NCBI RefSeq assembly: GCF_008831285.2
Contig: NC_045140.1
Coordinates: 27,174,131 to 27,238,130, forward strand
Length of the DNA: 64,000 nucleotides
Direction of reading: 5' to 3'
Source of the DNA: Nymphaea colorata
Lineage: Eukaryota > Streptophyta > Magnoliopsida > Nymphaeales > Nymphaeaceae
Each line of letters starts with the position of its first letter. Position 1 is the first letter of the stretch. The translations under genes were made by a program, and so were the position numbers. Below the pieces are notes generated by a model, which was not told the origin of the DNA, did no database searches, and saw only the letters and a list, made by a program, of their open reading frames with translations. This document shows positions 43,131 to 56,818 of this stretch, in pieces.

Positions 43131-45194
43131 TTCCAAGTTTTTCTTTTCAAAATGACTATTCTGTAGATGCCATCTGCCTGTTTCAGTTGATTTTGTTTTG
43201 ATGTCAAAAGAGGATAACGTTTTCGGAGTTTGATGTATAGTTGCTGTTGTAGCTTACAATATATATATGTAATGAAAAGAAAAAGGCACGCATGAATGAT
43301 ATTTAAGTTGTTAATACGTCTGAACGATTAGAATTCCGAAAAGCAATTGAGAAATCGATTCGTGAAACGTAATTGGACAGAAGTGCGAACTTGTAAGACG
43401 ATTGCATTTGTGTCTCAGGTGAAAAATTTATTGATGGAAAATGATGCCCAGTGAACTCTGAAACGTGATCCTGATTATTTTAATTTCTTCATGATAGGTG
43501 ACAAGTTCTGGAGCATTTCCGCAGGACCACAACTGTATTAATGTGAATAGATCGTAATATTTAGGCTGTCATTTTGTTTTTCATTGGCATTTCCGATGGA
43601 TGGTGTTGGATATTCTGAAGCCAGCTAACGTATATATACTTCGTGTGATGACTGATGAATAAATCAAGTTGAAGAACAAGACTACTGCACACGCTATTTT
43701 AGGGAAATCTAATATCCACGTTACTCTAGGAGTTGATAGAAGAAGCGTTTCGAGTGTTCGAAGCACTTTCTTTTTTAAGATCAAGCAACTTTCTTGCTTT
43801 ATGGATCAGCGAAGGAAAGTGCATGAACATATTAGATTTCAGTAGATCTGGTTTGACTTACATGGCGTGTCATACGATGCAAAAGGTCGTCGGAAATTGG
43901 CGGACGGGTTTACCATGATCAGAATGTAGAAATGGACAAATCAAGTATCAATATCGCCAATTTCTTCCGGAATTTTTTAGGATCATATTTTTCTAACAAG
44001 AGAGAGCTTTTGTGTATTAACCATATAAATCAAATTTTGTTGTTTAATTTGATTAAAGTAATATACAACAAGTCATTAGGGTAACGCAAAAGAGAGGTGT
44101 CTCGTAGACGGCCGGTTACTAGTTGGAGTTGCATGAGTGCTCACTCCTCATGCCAAAAATGGGGGATAGCGATGGGGCAGCCAATGGCTCCCACTCACAT
44201 GAAACATGCAAATAGGGAAGTTGGGTAGGGACTAAAGGTAGGACGAGATAACAATATTTAGATGTGTTAGTTTAGATCTCTTATAATGTTTAGGTAGTGA
44301 ACCGGTGCCTTCCAGTCAGGCGCGGCTGTCTCAATCTTCTTGGGAAAATCTATAGATCGATCATTGATCCATGTCATATTGGTGCGGTCTCTAGTTACTT
44401 GCGTCTGACCAAGTCCAGGGCATAAGCTTGGTGCCGAGATCGAGGAGGTTTAGAAGAGGAAGAGTCCAAGTGTTGGTGTATGAAACTTGATCCATACTGT
44501 ACACTCATTTGTGATATATGTCATTTTGTACAAATGAGAGTTTGCCCTAATCCTTATGTTTTGAAGATGGCCGCCGCTTGTTTGTGTCTCCGTGTGTGTT
44601 CTTTTGAGAGAGAGAATACAAGAGATCTGTGCGATCGTGGACATAGGAGATTATTGCTCCGAACCACGTAAATCGTTGTCTTCTTCCTTGTTGGTTCTAA
44701 CCCCCTCTTGAGAGTGTGAGAGGAGAGTTTATTGTTGTTGAGGTTTAGAAGAGGAAGAGTCCAAGAAGAGAGTAGAATCGGTCGTACCTCTGGCGCTCAA
44801 AGGTTGTATGCTCGTCTAATGAAAACAAGCGATCGGTTGATGAACATGGAAGTTCATGACGACCACGATGCAGTATGCGATCGGTAGCAATTTATATGTC
44901 TATGTGTGGACGGTTCAGCTTTTGGCTGACTACGTCAATGGATCAATTGAATAGGATTATATTTTATTATATATGTCTTAATTCTTTTGATCTTTTGGCT
45001 GCTTGATTTGATTTTAAAAATGATTTTTAAAATGTTTCCTTAGCTTCATGAATTGTTTTTGCACTTAAACTCACATGGTTAATGGGAACTAACGCATCGA
45101 AATAAAAGAACAAAAGCTAAAGGAAAATTTAAATAAGAAGGGATTTAATGACTGCGTCCCCTGTCCTCATGTCGTGACTTCTCCGTCCGTCACA

Positions 45195-45271
45195 CCCCAG
45201 TCCCGAATGTGCGGAAAAGAAGTCTCGGACCACACCGTGCCAAAATGTGCGGTCCATGTCCGGGACTGGGG
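45195..45271. repeat. GC-rich inverted repeat in the PR-1a/b spacer
   Basis: CCCCAGTCCCG (45195-45205) is the exact inverse complement of CGGGACTGGGG (45261-45271), with a 55-bp loop. It lies in a patch much richer in GC than the spacer around it, which suggests inserted DNA of other origin. Confidence 0.7.
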
Positions 45272-45903
45272 ACAGCCACCTCAAAGTTCCAGGAGAACAC
45301 GTCGCCTGCGATCGAGTGTAGGACCTCACCCGAACGATGGCTGTCGGCCTGGGGCCAGAACTTCAGGCTTCAACCCGCCTACTCCACTCCAAAACAATCC
45401 AATCAAAGATATCATGAAATTGTTTGATCTTTGACTGAAGTTGCCTGAAATTAGAGTCTTAATTAAACAGCTTCAGGGCAGCATGAAGTAAAGCCACGTT
45501 ATCAAGCCTGTCTTAATTAAACTGCCCAAAACATCGATCAAATGCTTCAAAAAAGTATCAATCAGAATAAAATGTGAAACGGCAAGTGTAGTTGCAGATA
45601 AAGAACCATAATTTAGATATCTTAATGCATTTTCTAAGTTAGCATATCTCAAGGCATAGAGAAAAGCTGTCTGCAGAAAATAGGCCAAATAGTTAATACT
45701 TATCATCAGCATTATGAAAAAACATGAGGCCCGTCTTAATCGAATTTGGCATATATTGACAAACTTTGAAATGACATGCTTGTCATATGAATCCTCACCC
45801 CACTTTCACATTCGCTAAAGAATTTTCAAGTTATTCTTAAATTTACTTACATAGCTAATTTGTAAATAATAATGATAATAATAATAATAGCAACTCAAGC
45901 ATG

Positions 45904-45952
<49 letters not shown>
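45904..45952 (+). repeat. Compound (TA)n(GA)n microsatellite
   Basis: About 25 bp of (TA)n followed directly by about 25 bp of (GA)n. Confidence 0.95.
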
Positions 45953-46847
45953 AAAGCCAGACACTTAGGTCAGAGAAAAAAATCACACCTTTTAATTTTT
46001 TCCAAAAAGTTATTTTAAAATATAAACATTCTAATATGTTTACAAAAACTATTTTGATGTAAAAAATGTTTGAATCAAGTTGTTTTCATGAAAAATATTG
46101 GTTTTTCCATTATCAAAATGTTGATGCTATGAGAGCCATTCATTTTTGTTTATTATAAAGATAATATTAAAACCCAAAAAAGGATCAATTTAATGTATAT
46201 TTTGCATCAACCTATGTTTAAGATCGTATTGGGTAAGGTTAAATTAAAAAAAAAAAAACTTTTTGAAATATCACAATTAAAAAGGATTGATTTTTTTCCC
46301 TAACCTATTGGTCAGAAAAATCCGCAAATGATACATAGAGTCTAGGACTGGTTTTCTCATATTAGTTCTCCTCCCCAGGATCAATTGATGTCATGGTGGA
46401 GAAAGATGATTGTGAAAAGAAAAAATGAAATCAGATACTAAAATGAGATTTATTTTGGTTAAATATTGGTGTCCTGATCACCAGCTTCCTCAAACCAGAT
46501 TATGATCCATCTGCTACAATAGGAAGACTAAGACCTTTGCAGTCCGTCAACGAAGCAAGTGTATTAATTTGATATAATTTTGGAATATTCCTTCAAACTT
46601 AACATCCTCTGGGTCATGCTTAGGATCATTCACTCAGCACGCTAGATCTCTTTCTCCATATTGACAAAAAACACATATTATTGCTTAATAAGATGTGAAA
46701 GAGTGGTCTGCATGCTGGGGAACGCCCAACAACATATACCCTTACATTTTATTTCACATAGACGATTGATCTGCTGCTCTGATATTTATTACAACTCACA
46801 GTAATAAAGGACCAGCCAAATGTTAATTTGGCACGTCCTATATATAT

Positions 46848-47339
46848 CTAGTAGGGACGCTGCCCCACAAAGTTACCAGGAGGGTCGTAGTTGCAGGTGA
46901 TGAAGATGGCACCACTGTTGCACTTGACCCTTGCGCAACCCAGACGGACCGAGTTGCGCCACACCACCTGTGTGTAGTGGCCGCACACCTTTCCACTCGC
47001 ACAGGTGTTGGTGGCATAGTTGTAGTTGGCCTTTTCGGCCACCCACAAGTTCACGGCATCTGCTGCAGTGTACTCACGCCCGCTGCCCCAGAAGAGGTTC
47101 TCTCCATACTTCCCACCGGAGTGGACCAACTTGCAGTCACCGATCCTCTGGTTGGCGTAGTTCTGGGCGTAGGCTGCAACGGTGTTGTCCCATACCATAG
47201 GACCAACACCAACCTGTGCGCGAGCTGCGTTGTGAGCAGCAACGAAGTCCTGGGGAGAGTTCTGGGCGTGAGTGCCATGGATTAGCATTCCAAGGCCCAC
47301 CAGTAGGCAGAGCCAAACTAAGGCAGAGGAATGCCCCAT
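46848..47339 (-). CDS. PR-1 family secreted CAP-domain protein (copy b)
   Basis: An intronless 163-aa PR-1 protein. The signal peptide covers about residues 1-25 with cleavage after GTHA. The CAP residues H73, E80, E102 and H121 and six cysteines (69, 113, 119, 135, 140, 149) are intact. The C terminus [15 protein letters not shown] is closest of the array to the classic CAPE pattern. The start codon lies 126 bp after a TATA box at 47465-47473 (minus strand), the same spacing as in copy a. A polyadenylation signal AATAAA is present at 46785-46790 (minus). No lesion is visible, so this copy looks fully functional. Confidence 0.94.
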   Translation of the reverse strand: MGHSSALVWLCLLVGLGMLIHGTHAQNSPQDFVAAHNAARAQVGVGPMVWDNTVAAYAQNYANQRIGDCKLVHSGGKYGENLFWGSGREYTAADAVNLWVAEKANYNYATNTCASGKVCGHYTQVVWRNSVRLGCARVKCNSGAIFITCNYDPPGNFVGQRPY

Positions 47340-47464
47340 TCGGCTGATGACAAGAACAAAAGGAAAGAAAAAGAATAGAGCTAGCAGAACAGTTCAAGGA
47401 AGCAAGTTCCTTGAGTGCAGCTTGCTCTTGTACATCTGATGGAACAATAGGTGGAGGTTGTTTA

Positions 47465-47700
47465 ATTTATAGAGCAACATGCACAGCTTGAACCGACTCG
47501 CCGGCTAGCATCGTGATCATCTTTGAAAAGTATGCCGTCCAAAGTGGAAAATTCATCGCAGGTTTCACCAGTACGTCCCAGTCACATGGCCCACCGGAAA
47601 TTGCAGGAAATTAATGGTGATGAGAAATGGAGTCGTGTAATGGAACTGCACAAGAAACAGTGCAATACCCCATTCACTTTGAAACTCTTCATTTTCAAAT
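47465..47700 (-). promoter_or_regulatory. PR-1b promoter: TATA box and conserved array module
   Basis: CTCTATAAAT at 47465-47473 (minus). The shared module follows at about 47510-47700: GCACAGCTTGAAC, CATCTTTGAAAAGTATGCC and TCCAAAGTGGAAAATT. Like copy a, it has a single proximal module. Confidence 0.6.
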
Positions 47701-50135
47701 GGTGATTCTGTAGACGTTATCGGCATGGTTCGAGACAGCAAGATCGATTCTTTCGCACGATTTTGTTATGATGTCGAAATATGTTGGAATATTTCATTTA
47801 TATAAAAGTTTAATGACCTAATGTTCCTGAGATTCGATGTTTAGAAGACATTAGCAAGTTACGGCAAGAAAGATGCAACTCCATGAACTATTATTTTGTT
47901 AAAACATCAGCAAGGTTATAATAAATTCTAAAGACAATTAACAAGTTGACTGATTTGCCATGGAATGTAATTACATTATTTACCGCCAAATTCTTGGAAA
48001 GGGTTCATATTATACCATTATATATCTTTTGTTCTGTTATCTTCCTTTGAGAACGCAGCATACAAGACAGCAACAATGAGGCTGTTAGTTTCTGGTCACA
48101 GTTGCTGACTGGAACTGCTCTTTTGTTAATTCCTTTTTCCCCACTTCTATCAATTTTCTCTATGGACGTGATCCTTCTCAGAAGATACATATGATGCATG
48201 TCCTACAAGAGCCGTTGTGGTCGTAAATCGATAGAAAGCTTGAGCTTGACTGAGGAATAAGGATTGGAGAAAACCGGGCGATGGAAAAGTTCTTCCGTGT
48301 TCCCACGACGATAACCATTGTTACAAATTGTTTTAGAAGCATTTGCCTATATATATAATTAATTAATTAATTAATTTCATTTGATATTTTACAACTAGAA
48401 TTCCCGTCCCCTTTTGTGATCCGGTTCCTCCACTACCATGAACCTCAATTAGGTTCAAGCAGTTATTGAGAGGACTCGATTACTTTCGTTGGAATCCATG
48501 AAACAACTCTAAGAATTTTTTTTTTCCCTTTTGAAAGATAGAGAACAAAGCAATCAACGTATTGATACTGGGAGACTAAAAAAATTCTTACAATGTTTCA
48601 TTTCTAGGTATATATACACACACACACACCTAAGTTAATTTAGATTTCTAACCAGTAGTTTCTGATGCTTTCCAATCAGTTTGCTGTCCCAATCTAGCTT
48701 CTCGGAAAAAGTTAAATCGTCCAAGGTCACGCACAGTCCCACCTGTCGATGGAGTAGTAGTCTCCGGTGGCTTGTGTCTGACCACAAGTCCGAAAAAGCA
48801 AAATGGTGATGATGAAGATGAGGTTAGGCGCGCAGAGAAGAAAGAGAGAAGATGATCACCACCACACAGCTGTGATATTGGCATAATATCGCCAGGCATG
48901 CATGGCGATCAGGGCTTTGGACTCAAGTTTTTCTCTGAAGGAATTTTTACCCATCAGATGAAAAAGAAGAGCTCAAGTAACGAACCCGAAGGTCATGGCG
49001 GCCACGGCATGAAGGAACAGCCGTGTCTATTATTCAAGCGGGTTGGGCCTCGACCTGGAAAAGGACGAGAGACTGGGCGGCCAAGGTGAAGACCCAGAAG
49101 AACCAAAGAGCATATGTTTCTTCATAGTTAAGAAAGTGGCCAAAGTAGCGGCGGCGAAGTTTGAGATGAGTTGTGTTTACTGGGTCACGCTGATGGAGAC
49201 CCATTTGTTGTGACGCACAGATGGTACGTATCATGAGCTTTTACATTTATATAAACGGACAGCAGAAACTACGTACTCATCTTGTTTTCATCACCAACTT
49301 TATTAATTATAATTATTTATTTAACCATGGAGTGAGAATGAAGCTATACCGGTGACCCACGTCACTGCTGTATATAGTAATAGCGGCCTCCATGAAGCAA
49401 ACGAAGAAAAATTGCCGCTTTAGAGTTATGGCTGAAAATTCCACAAGAATAATTTGTTAAAATCATGTAAGATAAAAGGAGGCATAATTAAGATGAGAAG
49501 CAAGATTCAGTCCAAAGTCCATGTCAAGGCGGCTTTTCCTGCATGAAATTAATGTGTGTTTCCTGCATCTGTAACAGCGCTGTATACAGTTGCGTATATA
49601 CTCGTTTTTCCCTGCGCCCTTAATGTTTTCAACGTATGCAGATAGGATCTATCTTCTATATATATTGGTGACAAACTTAATAGTTACAAACTCTTTATCT
49701 ACACCAGTAGTCGTCATTTCGTAAAAAAGATCGTATATATGTTGAAAGTACCTCGCCTCCGTGTACAAAGTTGGTCACTTGTTAATCTCGTGTAAATTTT
49801 TTGTACTCGTTTTCTTGTATATTATTGTACTTACAAGGGGATAATTAGCACTTGCGGAAACTGGATCACTTTCGTTAATTGGTGCAGTTTCTTATTTAAA
49901 TTTCCATACGCAGAAACGACTATGTATTTTGGGCCCAAGACGAGAAAAGAGTTGAATCTACTTTTGTGGACCGGCCATTTCTGGATGGCTAATTTATAAA
50001 AAAAGTGGACCCTCAAGTTCGGTTTGAAACGAACATCATCATCGGTCAAGTGCGTTCTGCCGCTTATAGTTTTCTATACATTTACGATTTGCGTGACTTT
50101 ATGTTAGAAAAGGTGATTAATTTGGCAACTTGTCG

Positions 50136-50172
<37 letters not shown>

Positions 50173-52732
50173 CAGTGGTTAGGACCTCGGGTTTTCTTCC
50201 TTCTTTGCGTCACACATAATATTTTTTCTAAACTTAAGCAGTACGCTGTTGAAGAAGCATGTTTTAGAAGAATCGTTATGGTAATATGTCATTCAATATT
50301 AAGAAGCTAACAATTTTAGAAGAATGCGACGTATTGACGAATTTTATCATCGGTTTCATTTTAGAAGAATCGTTCTAAACTTAGTCAGAACGTAGCATTT
50401 GTCATTGATAAAAATGCAACATGACATGGCCATGACCATAGAAAAAGGAAGAACACGTAGGTGAGGAAGAAAAAAACCTCGCTCGTTTAATTGTTGGGAA
50501 GAATCGGCAGACTCCTACTTGCTTACCTCCAGAAATGCACAGCTAGCCTTCGGATATTGAGCAAATGGTCTCTTCATGTTTTCGTATCCTTCCCGAGACT
50601 TTGTTGGCATACGTTAAATTTTACTTTTTAATATTTCATTTCATTTTATTTTTATTTGTCAGTTTTTTAGTTTTTCCTTAAACTAACGATATAAGTTCTA
50701 ATTTGGTTCGCTTCTCGATTTTTTTAATATTTTCATGTAGTTAACAGCTTTTTAGGGGTTGTTTGTGGACAGCCCAAAAGTAGGTTTCTGAAGTGTTTGT
50801 TTATGGAAAACATGAACATTCTATGTTCAATTTCCATACATTTAAAAATTGGTTTCTAACATAACATAATGTGGTTTAGATTCAGTTGTGTATTTAAAAG
50901 TTGTATTCGGCTGTGAAAATAAAAGTTAGATTCAAATTGAATTGAAAAATTGGATATGGATATGCTAGATAACTTTTTTCTTTCCTATTCGAATTAAAAT
51001 TTAAATTTGAATATCTTAAGATCGATCAATCTGATCAAGGGTACACCCGATTCAATTTCAATCCGTCATCCTTATTTATAACCCTCTTACACGACCAGAA
51101 ACGGATTGGATCTACTTTTACAAATCTGCCAATTAGAGTCCAACAAACAAACCTTCCTACTTGATCTTGTAGACCGCAACCCAACACGATCCGTCTCGCC
51201 GGCGGACCTAAAAGCAGCATCGGCCGCCGTTCTCCGGATGAATTTATTTAATAAACAAATCTGCAAATAAAAATAAGAAACAATTATGTTAAAATATTGT
51301 CTAATACAGGTTGATCCGCTGTCTCTTTTAGGCATCCAACATGCGACGTACTTTCATCTATCTTTTTACAAAATCCATGCCGACGTAATCAAGAAAATAA
51401 ATGTGAAATGATAAGAATGTTCGATGAAGAGGCCTCAGCAAAAATAGATAACTACCTACCATAAATATTATAAAAACAAAAGTGGTCACCATCTTGATCA
51501 AAATTTGTATTCCGATGGAAAACTTAAAATGTCAAATACTTCTAGAATAGAAATCAATACCACATTTTTGCATTAAGTTATTCCTGAATACTGAAATTGT
51601 CCTTCATTTTATTTGCATTACTTGTATGCAAATTGGCCGATGTATTTGAACCGCAGATCTCGGTAGCTTATAATGGATGCTATATCAAGGTCGAACAAAA
51701 AGCTGATGCACATTATAGCCCATCTCTTGTACAACGGAGAAGCCACAAAGAGCCCTTTCCGTTCCTTCTTCCGTGATGCAATTCTCCGATCACATCATGA
51801 TTTGATATAATTTGAAATTGTTTCAAATTTAAGATTCTTAGGGACGGGATCAAAAGCTACCCCATCTTCAATCCGTGTGTTGTTAATGGGAGATTCATGG
51901 GAAGCTATGGCTTTTTACAGGTTGCATGTGGACACTTGAATAAGATCTGGATTGAAGTTTAAAGTTTGATAGGCCATGAATCTTGTTACACGTACATGTG
52001 ATCACACGAGGGTACCTCATTTGGACTACTGGCTGTATCGACTGCACCAAAAACACAGACCTACTCAAATATGACCATGGACGAGCTCAAATCGAGTTTA
52101 GTAATGTATGAGATAACAAAAGGTTTATGAGATGTTGAGATAACAGATAGACTAGAATGTGAGATAATATTTATGAGATAATAAAATAACGCAAACCAAA
52201 AACATTTTTTTACATGTTAAAGAGGTCATAATGATATGGATGTACGCATGAACAGTTGACCTCATGAGCCTACAACTTCCAAGGTGCTTGGCTAGACTAT
52301 GTTATTCTTGTTACCATGCAATTAACCTTCGCATCGAAAAGCACTCTTGAAGTGCTGTAAATAGTAACCATATTAGTTTTCCCGTATATTATTTGTCCTT
52401 TTAAGGTGAAAAATGGTACTTCTCTTCACTTTTAAAGCTAAAATGAATCAAGCTCCTTCGTTGGAGCATCGACGCCTGGGGATCAAGCTCATTCATTCGG
52501 TATGAATAGACGACGACCCAATTCACGATTACACACACACTCTGTCTCTTTTACTCACAAACAGCGACAGAAAAGCGTGCAATTTTTATTACAATGAGTA
52601 GATACTATTTGACAGACAGATAAATTAAGCAACAGAGGACGTTGGAGAACATTCGTAGGATATATCTTCAGGGCTAGCCAACGTCCACCCTTACAAGTTA
52701 TTCTATACTCCGTTTATTACATACCCAGAAGG
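47701..52732. other. Spacer between PR-1b and PR-1c
   Basis: No gene seen. Several blocks recur in the spacer left of PR-1e in the same order: 49300-49560 resembles 60080-60330, 50571-50720 resembles 60896-61045, and 51420-51910 resembles 55675-56100 and 61430-61800. It includes (TTAA)n-like sequence at 48357-48376, (CA)n near 48613, (TA)n at 50139-50171 and a degenerate TGAGATAAC repeat at 52107-52190. A 63-codon frame at 48898 has no recognisable motif. Confidence 0.65.
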
Positions 52733-52763
52733 ACAAGCCAAACGCGGGGTACATCCTTTACAA

Positions 52764-53258
52764 CTAGTAGGGACGCTCCCCTCTAAAGTTTCCACGAGGG
52801 TCGTAGTTGCAGGTAATGAAGATGGCACCATTGTTACATGTGACCTTAGCGCAGCCCAGCCGCACCGAGTTGCGCCACACCACCTGAGTGTAGTGCCGGC
52901 ACTCCTTTCCAGTGGCACAGGTGTTGGTGGCGTAGTCATAGTCACTTGCTTCGGCAATCCACAAGTTCACGGCATCTGCTGCAGAGTAGTCTTTTCCAAA
53001 GCCCCCGAAGAGGTTCTCTCCATACGGGCCACGAGAGTGAATCATGTTGCAGTCGCCAATCCTCTGGTTGGCATAGTTCTGGGCGTAGGCTGCAACGGTG
53101 TCATCCCAAGAGATTGGACCGACGCCAACTTGGGCACGAGCAGCGTTGTGAGCATCAACGAAGTCTTGGGGAGAGCTTTGAGCATGAATTCCATGGATTA
53201 ACATTCCAAGGCCCAGCAGTAGGAAAGCCAAAAGAAAGGCATGAGGGGAACGCTCCAT
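52764..53258 (-). CDS. PR-1 family secreted CAP-domain protein (copy c)
   Basis: An intronless 164-aa PR-1 protein. I start it at the ATG at 53258 (MERSPHAF), which aligns with copies a and b; the four in-frame codons before it begin with GTG. The signal peptide covers about residues 1-26. All six cysteines and the H74/E81/E103/H122 set are present. Two positions are unusual: CRHYTQ replaces the near-invariant CGHYTQ next to a metal-site histidine, and HSRGPYGEN replaces HSGGPYGEN. The C terminus is [21 protein letters not shown] lies at 52733-52738 (minus). It is probably functional, but the Gly-to-Arg change could alter the cleft. Confidence 0.9.
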   Translation of the reverse strand: MERSPHAFLLAFLLLGLGMLIHGIHAQSSPQDFVDAHNAARAQVGVGPISWDDTVAAYAQNYANQRIGDCNMIHSRGPYGENLFGGFGKDYSAADAVNLWIAEASDYDYATNTCATGKECRHYTQVVWRNSVRLGCAKVTCNNGAIFITCNYDPRGNFRGERPY

Positions 53259-53372
53259 GGGGACGATCACACGAAAGAGAACAGAGATGTAGAGGTCCTA
53301 AAGAAAGCTGGTACTTCCTTATGTGGCTCTAGCTCTTGGGCTTGTGATCGAAGAACGGGGAGAGGTCGCCAA

Positions 53373-53670
53373 ATTTATAGATCACCATGAACTTAAGTCC
53401 ATGCTGGTTAGCTTCGTCATCATCTTTGAAAAGTATGCCATCCCCCCTTGCACAGCTTGAACGGGCTCGCTGGTTAGCTTGGTCTTTGTCTTTGAAAAGT
53501 ACGCCATCCAATATAGAAAGTTCTCGTGAAGTTTAGGTAGCTGCTACGCCCTGTTGGTAGATTTCCCACATTTTAGTATGAAAAGGATGAAACTTCACAG
53601 AAAACTATTGGCGATGAGGAGGATCAGGAGCAATGAAAAAAACACCTTCTGCATTTTTCTATTGACAACG
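53373..53670 (-). promoter_or_regulatory. PR-1c promoter with duplicated proximal module
   Basis: TATA box CTATAAATTT at about 53373-53380 (minus). The GCTGGTTAGCTT..CTTTGAAAAGTA..GCCATCC module occurs twice, at 53403-53443 and 53469-53509 (66-bp offset), whereas copies a and b have it once. The distal part runs to about 53670. Confidence 0.65.
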
Positions 53671-56600
53671 GTGGGTGATGTAAAAATTATCAAACTCAAC
53701 AAGTTCAGCAAATATGGCGAACCACAAATTTACAATTCGTCGCCACCTTCCAACATCTAGTTTATCTTACTAAACCTCCACGTCGCGTCCAAATATGAAA
53801 GTTCTTTCGATTGTGACCGACATGGTTCGACACAGTAAAAAATATTCTTTGAGACGATTTTGCTCTGATGCCCGTGTAGGATTTCTAGTATATTATATAA
53901 AACTTTGTCTTAATGTTTTGCAGTTACATTGATATCCACGATTTGCATTACAAAAAGAAAATGCAAGCACGAACCATTTAGTCCCACCAAAGTGATCACG
54001 CAAAGTCCCACCACAACTGATGCACTAGTCTCTAGTTACTACTGTCTCACCAAGTCCAGGGCAGTGAAGCATGGTGAAGATGAGGTTTAGAAGAGGAAAA
54101 GAAGAACAGATTATCACCACCACACAGCTGCGATGGTGCGAAGATATTGCACAAGCATTAAGTGGGCACTAATAATATTCCGCTTCCTATAGTTTTAAAA
54201 TTCATCCCCAAAAGACGAGGAACCAAGGACCCACTTTATGTGTCTCTTAAAATTGCTGACAATATTAAATATGAAACTCAGCTTTTCAAGCTGAAGCGAT
54301 ACAATTAAACGTACCCCGTGACTCGTGAGTTTTTGATTTATCATAGTGCAATGGCATTTAATTTGTTCTAAGGGTAGCAGCTCAACATATGCTCAACCAC
54401 CCAATAGGGAGTCATTTTGGTGTAGAGGTATTTGGTCTCATCAGCTTTTACAATTATGGTTAAAAAAAAAAAGAAACTGCTACCTAGCTAATGGGAGGAA
54501 TTAACGTAAAGTTTGCACCTAAAATTGGCCCTCATATGAGCAAGAGAAAATATATGCGATATAGGAAAATACGGTTAAAATATCTCAAACCATATTCTAC
54601 GTCAGCATATATAAAAGCCATCAGCAAAATGACTAAAAGACTTAACCTAATCCATAAAATATTATAAAAGCAAAATCGGTCGCCATCTTGATCAAATTTG
54701 GTGTTCTTATGAACAAAGCTAAAATGACATATGTTTCTAGAACACAAATCCTTACCATATTTTTGCATTAAATTATTATTGAATACAGAAATACAACGTT
54801 ATCGTCAGCTTTTGGTGGCTACTACGCGCAAGCCCACATTTTAATAGAGAAATGAACAAACTTTACATGAAATTAATAGTGATGCGGAACGATTAGGATC
54901 AATGGAACTCCACACAAGACCATCTTTTACATTTTCCCATTCCAAATAGTTGGTGAAATTAACTCACAGAATCAACAGGAGGCTCTGATGCTTGAGAATC
55001 GAAACATGGCACAACGTTTGATAACTAAGCAGCCATGACTTGAACTGTCATTAAGGACTTGGGGCCGACCTTGGACATTGTTGACTCGTCTACCCGTCCA
55101 CCGGGCCTGATGTCCGGCCTTTTAAGTTTCCATCCAAATCAAACGATGGGTAATTGTTTAAATCAGGTTGGTCATGTTTAAATTCAGATCTGGATAGGGT
55201 TTCAAATAAGTATTCTATGCTGAACCTCGAATTGTATGACCAATTTCCATGCATTCAAAAGTTGGTAGTTAACATAATACGATAATGGGTTTAGATTCAG
55301 TTGTGTACTTAAAAATTAGATTCAGTTATAACAAGTAATTTCGTTTCATTACTTTCATCCGGACTCGGATGATCTGTTTAATATTTATGGGTTTTACTGA
55401 ATGGTAAAAAGTATTTTTAGACCATATACAGATTGAATATGCTTGATGGCGTGCCTAAAAGCAGCATCGGCCCATGTCGGGCATAACAACCCAAAAATTT
55501 TAAACTTTTTATAAATTTATTTAATAAACAAATCTGGAAATGAAAATAAAAGAGAAGTATGTCAAAAATATTGGCCAATAAAGGCTGATAGGCTATATCT
55601 TTTATTCATCCGACATGCGACGTATTTTCATCTATTTTTAGAAATCCATCCTGACGTAATCAAGAGAAGAAATGAAAAATGATGTGAAGGAACGGCTAAG
55701 ATATCTCGAAAGCCATCCCTCAAAAATAGATAATTGCCTATAATAAATTTCATAAAAACAAAAGCTCTCACCATCTTTGCCAAATTTGGTATTCTTAAGC
55801 GCAAACTTAAGATGCCGTATAATTCTAGAATACAGATCCTAATTACCATATTTTTGCATACTGAAATAGTCCTCTTTGCTGTACTTACATGCAAATTGGT
55901 CCATGTATTCGAACTGCAGATGTCGGTAGCAGCTTATAATGGATGCTATATCAGGATCACGGGGACGCCAGAAAGGGCCCTTTTTTCCTTTCCCTTCTTC
56001 CATGATGCCAGTCTCCGATAACATCATGATTTGATATAATTTGAAATTCTTCAAATTTAAGATCCTTAGGGATAAGATCAAAAGTGGACACGTGAACAAG
56101 ATTGGGATTGAAGTTTGATAAACCTAAAATTTTGGTATGGGCTTATGTGATCACATCAGTGTGGACAAGCTGGCAGTATCCACTGCACCAGAAACACGGC
56201 CTACTCAAATATGACCATGCACAAGATAGGCAGCCATGAACAGCTGACCCGATGAGCCTAGGCTTGACCCGAACTGCGGCAACTCCTGGGGCGACTAGGC
56301 TCTGTTATTCTTGTTACGAAGAAATTGACGTTATATGCTGCCTAATATTCGATCAAAATTTATTAGTTGAAGTGAATCAAGCTGCTTCGTTTGAGCAATT
56401 TTAGTTTAAATGGCGGCAATGACGTTTTTAGGCTTTGGTTTGAAAATTTATACACGTTTAAGCGTAGTCCCTAGGAGGACCCATGAAAACTTTCTGAGAT
56501 TCCCCGGTATAAATGGAATTTGATGGAGATCAAGCTCATCCAAATCATGATCAGACCACCTCTCTCTCTCTCTCTCACACACACACACTTATAGAGCAAA

Positions 56601-56767
56601 ATATGTATAGATACTTTTAACAGGGAAAGAAAAATCATACAATCGTAAATGCAAAATATGTATAGATACTTTTAACAGGATAAATCAAGCAACGGAGGCC
56701 GGTAGGTGGCGTTGCATACGTCCACCCTTACAATTTATTTTATATAGAGGAGAGAGCCTACGCTCTG
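53671..56767. other. Spacer between PR-1c and PR-1d
   Basis: No gene. It contains a gene-less PR-1 unit at 54540-55010, listed separately, a copy of the 54390-54470 block that recurs at 58710-58820 and 59865-59995, and the 55675-56100 block shared with the other units. A (TC)n(AC)n tract lies at about 56561-56590. Confidence 0.65.
54540..55010 (-). other. Gene-less PR-1 unit 1 (distal promoter without gene)
   Basis: The right part (about 54796-55010) aligns with the distal promoter of copies c and d: GTCAGCTTTTGGTGGCTACTAC, GAAATTAATAGTGATG, GGTGAAATTAACTCAC and GGAGGCTCTGATG. The left part (54540-54790) aligns with the block that in intact units lies about 1.6-1.9 kb to the left of that promoter, beyond the gene. 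The gene, its TATA box and proximal module are missing between them. The junction is near 54790. Confidence 0.75.
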
Positions 56768-56818
56768 TTTATTATATAACCAAAAGGACAAGCCAAACGC
56801 GGGGCATGTCCTGCATAT

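Larger units (their letters stand above)
43131..46780. other. Spacer between PR-1a and PR-1b
   Basis: No gene. Parts are shared with later spacers: 43570-43870 resembles 59420-59640, and 44390-44465 resembles 48725-48890 and 53990-54165. A GC-rich patch at about 45150-45380 contains a short inverted repeat, listed separately. A (TA)n(GA)n tract lies at 45904-45952. Confidence 0.6.

Noticed and set aside
46931-47285. Long plus-strand frames antisense to PR-1b (also over copies c and d)
   Set aside because: They mirror the constrained CAP codons and recur at every PR-1 copy for that reason. Composition is unlike a protein.
48898-49089. 63-codon frame in the PR-1b/c spacer
   Set aside because: Basic and low in complexity, with no family resemblance. 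The surrounding block is noncoding in its paralogs.
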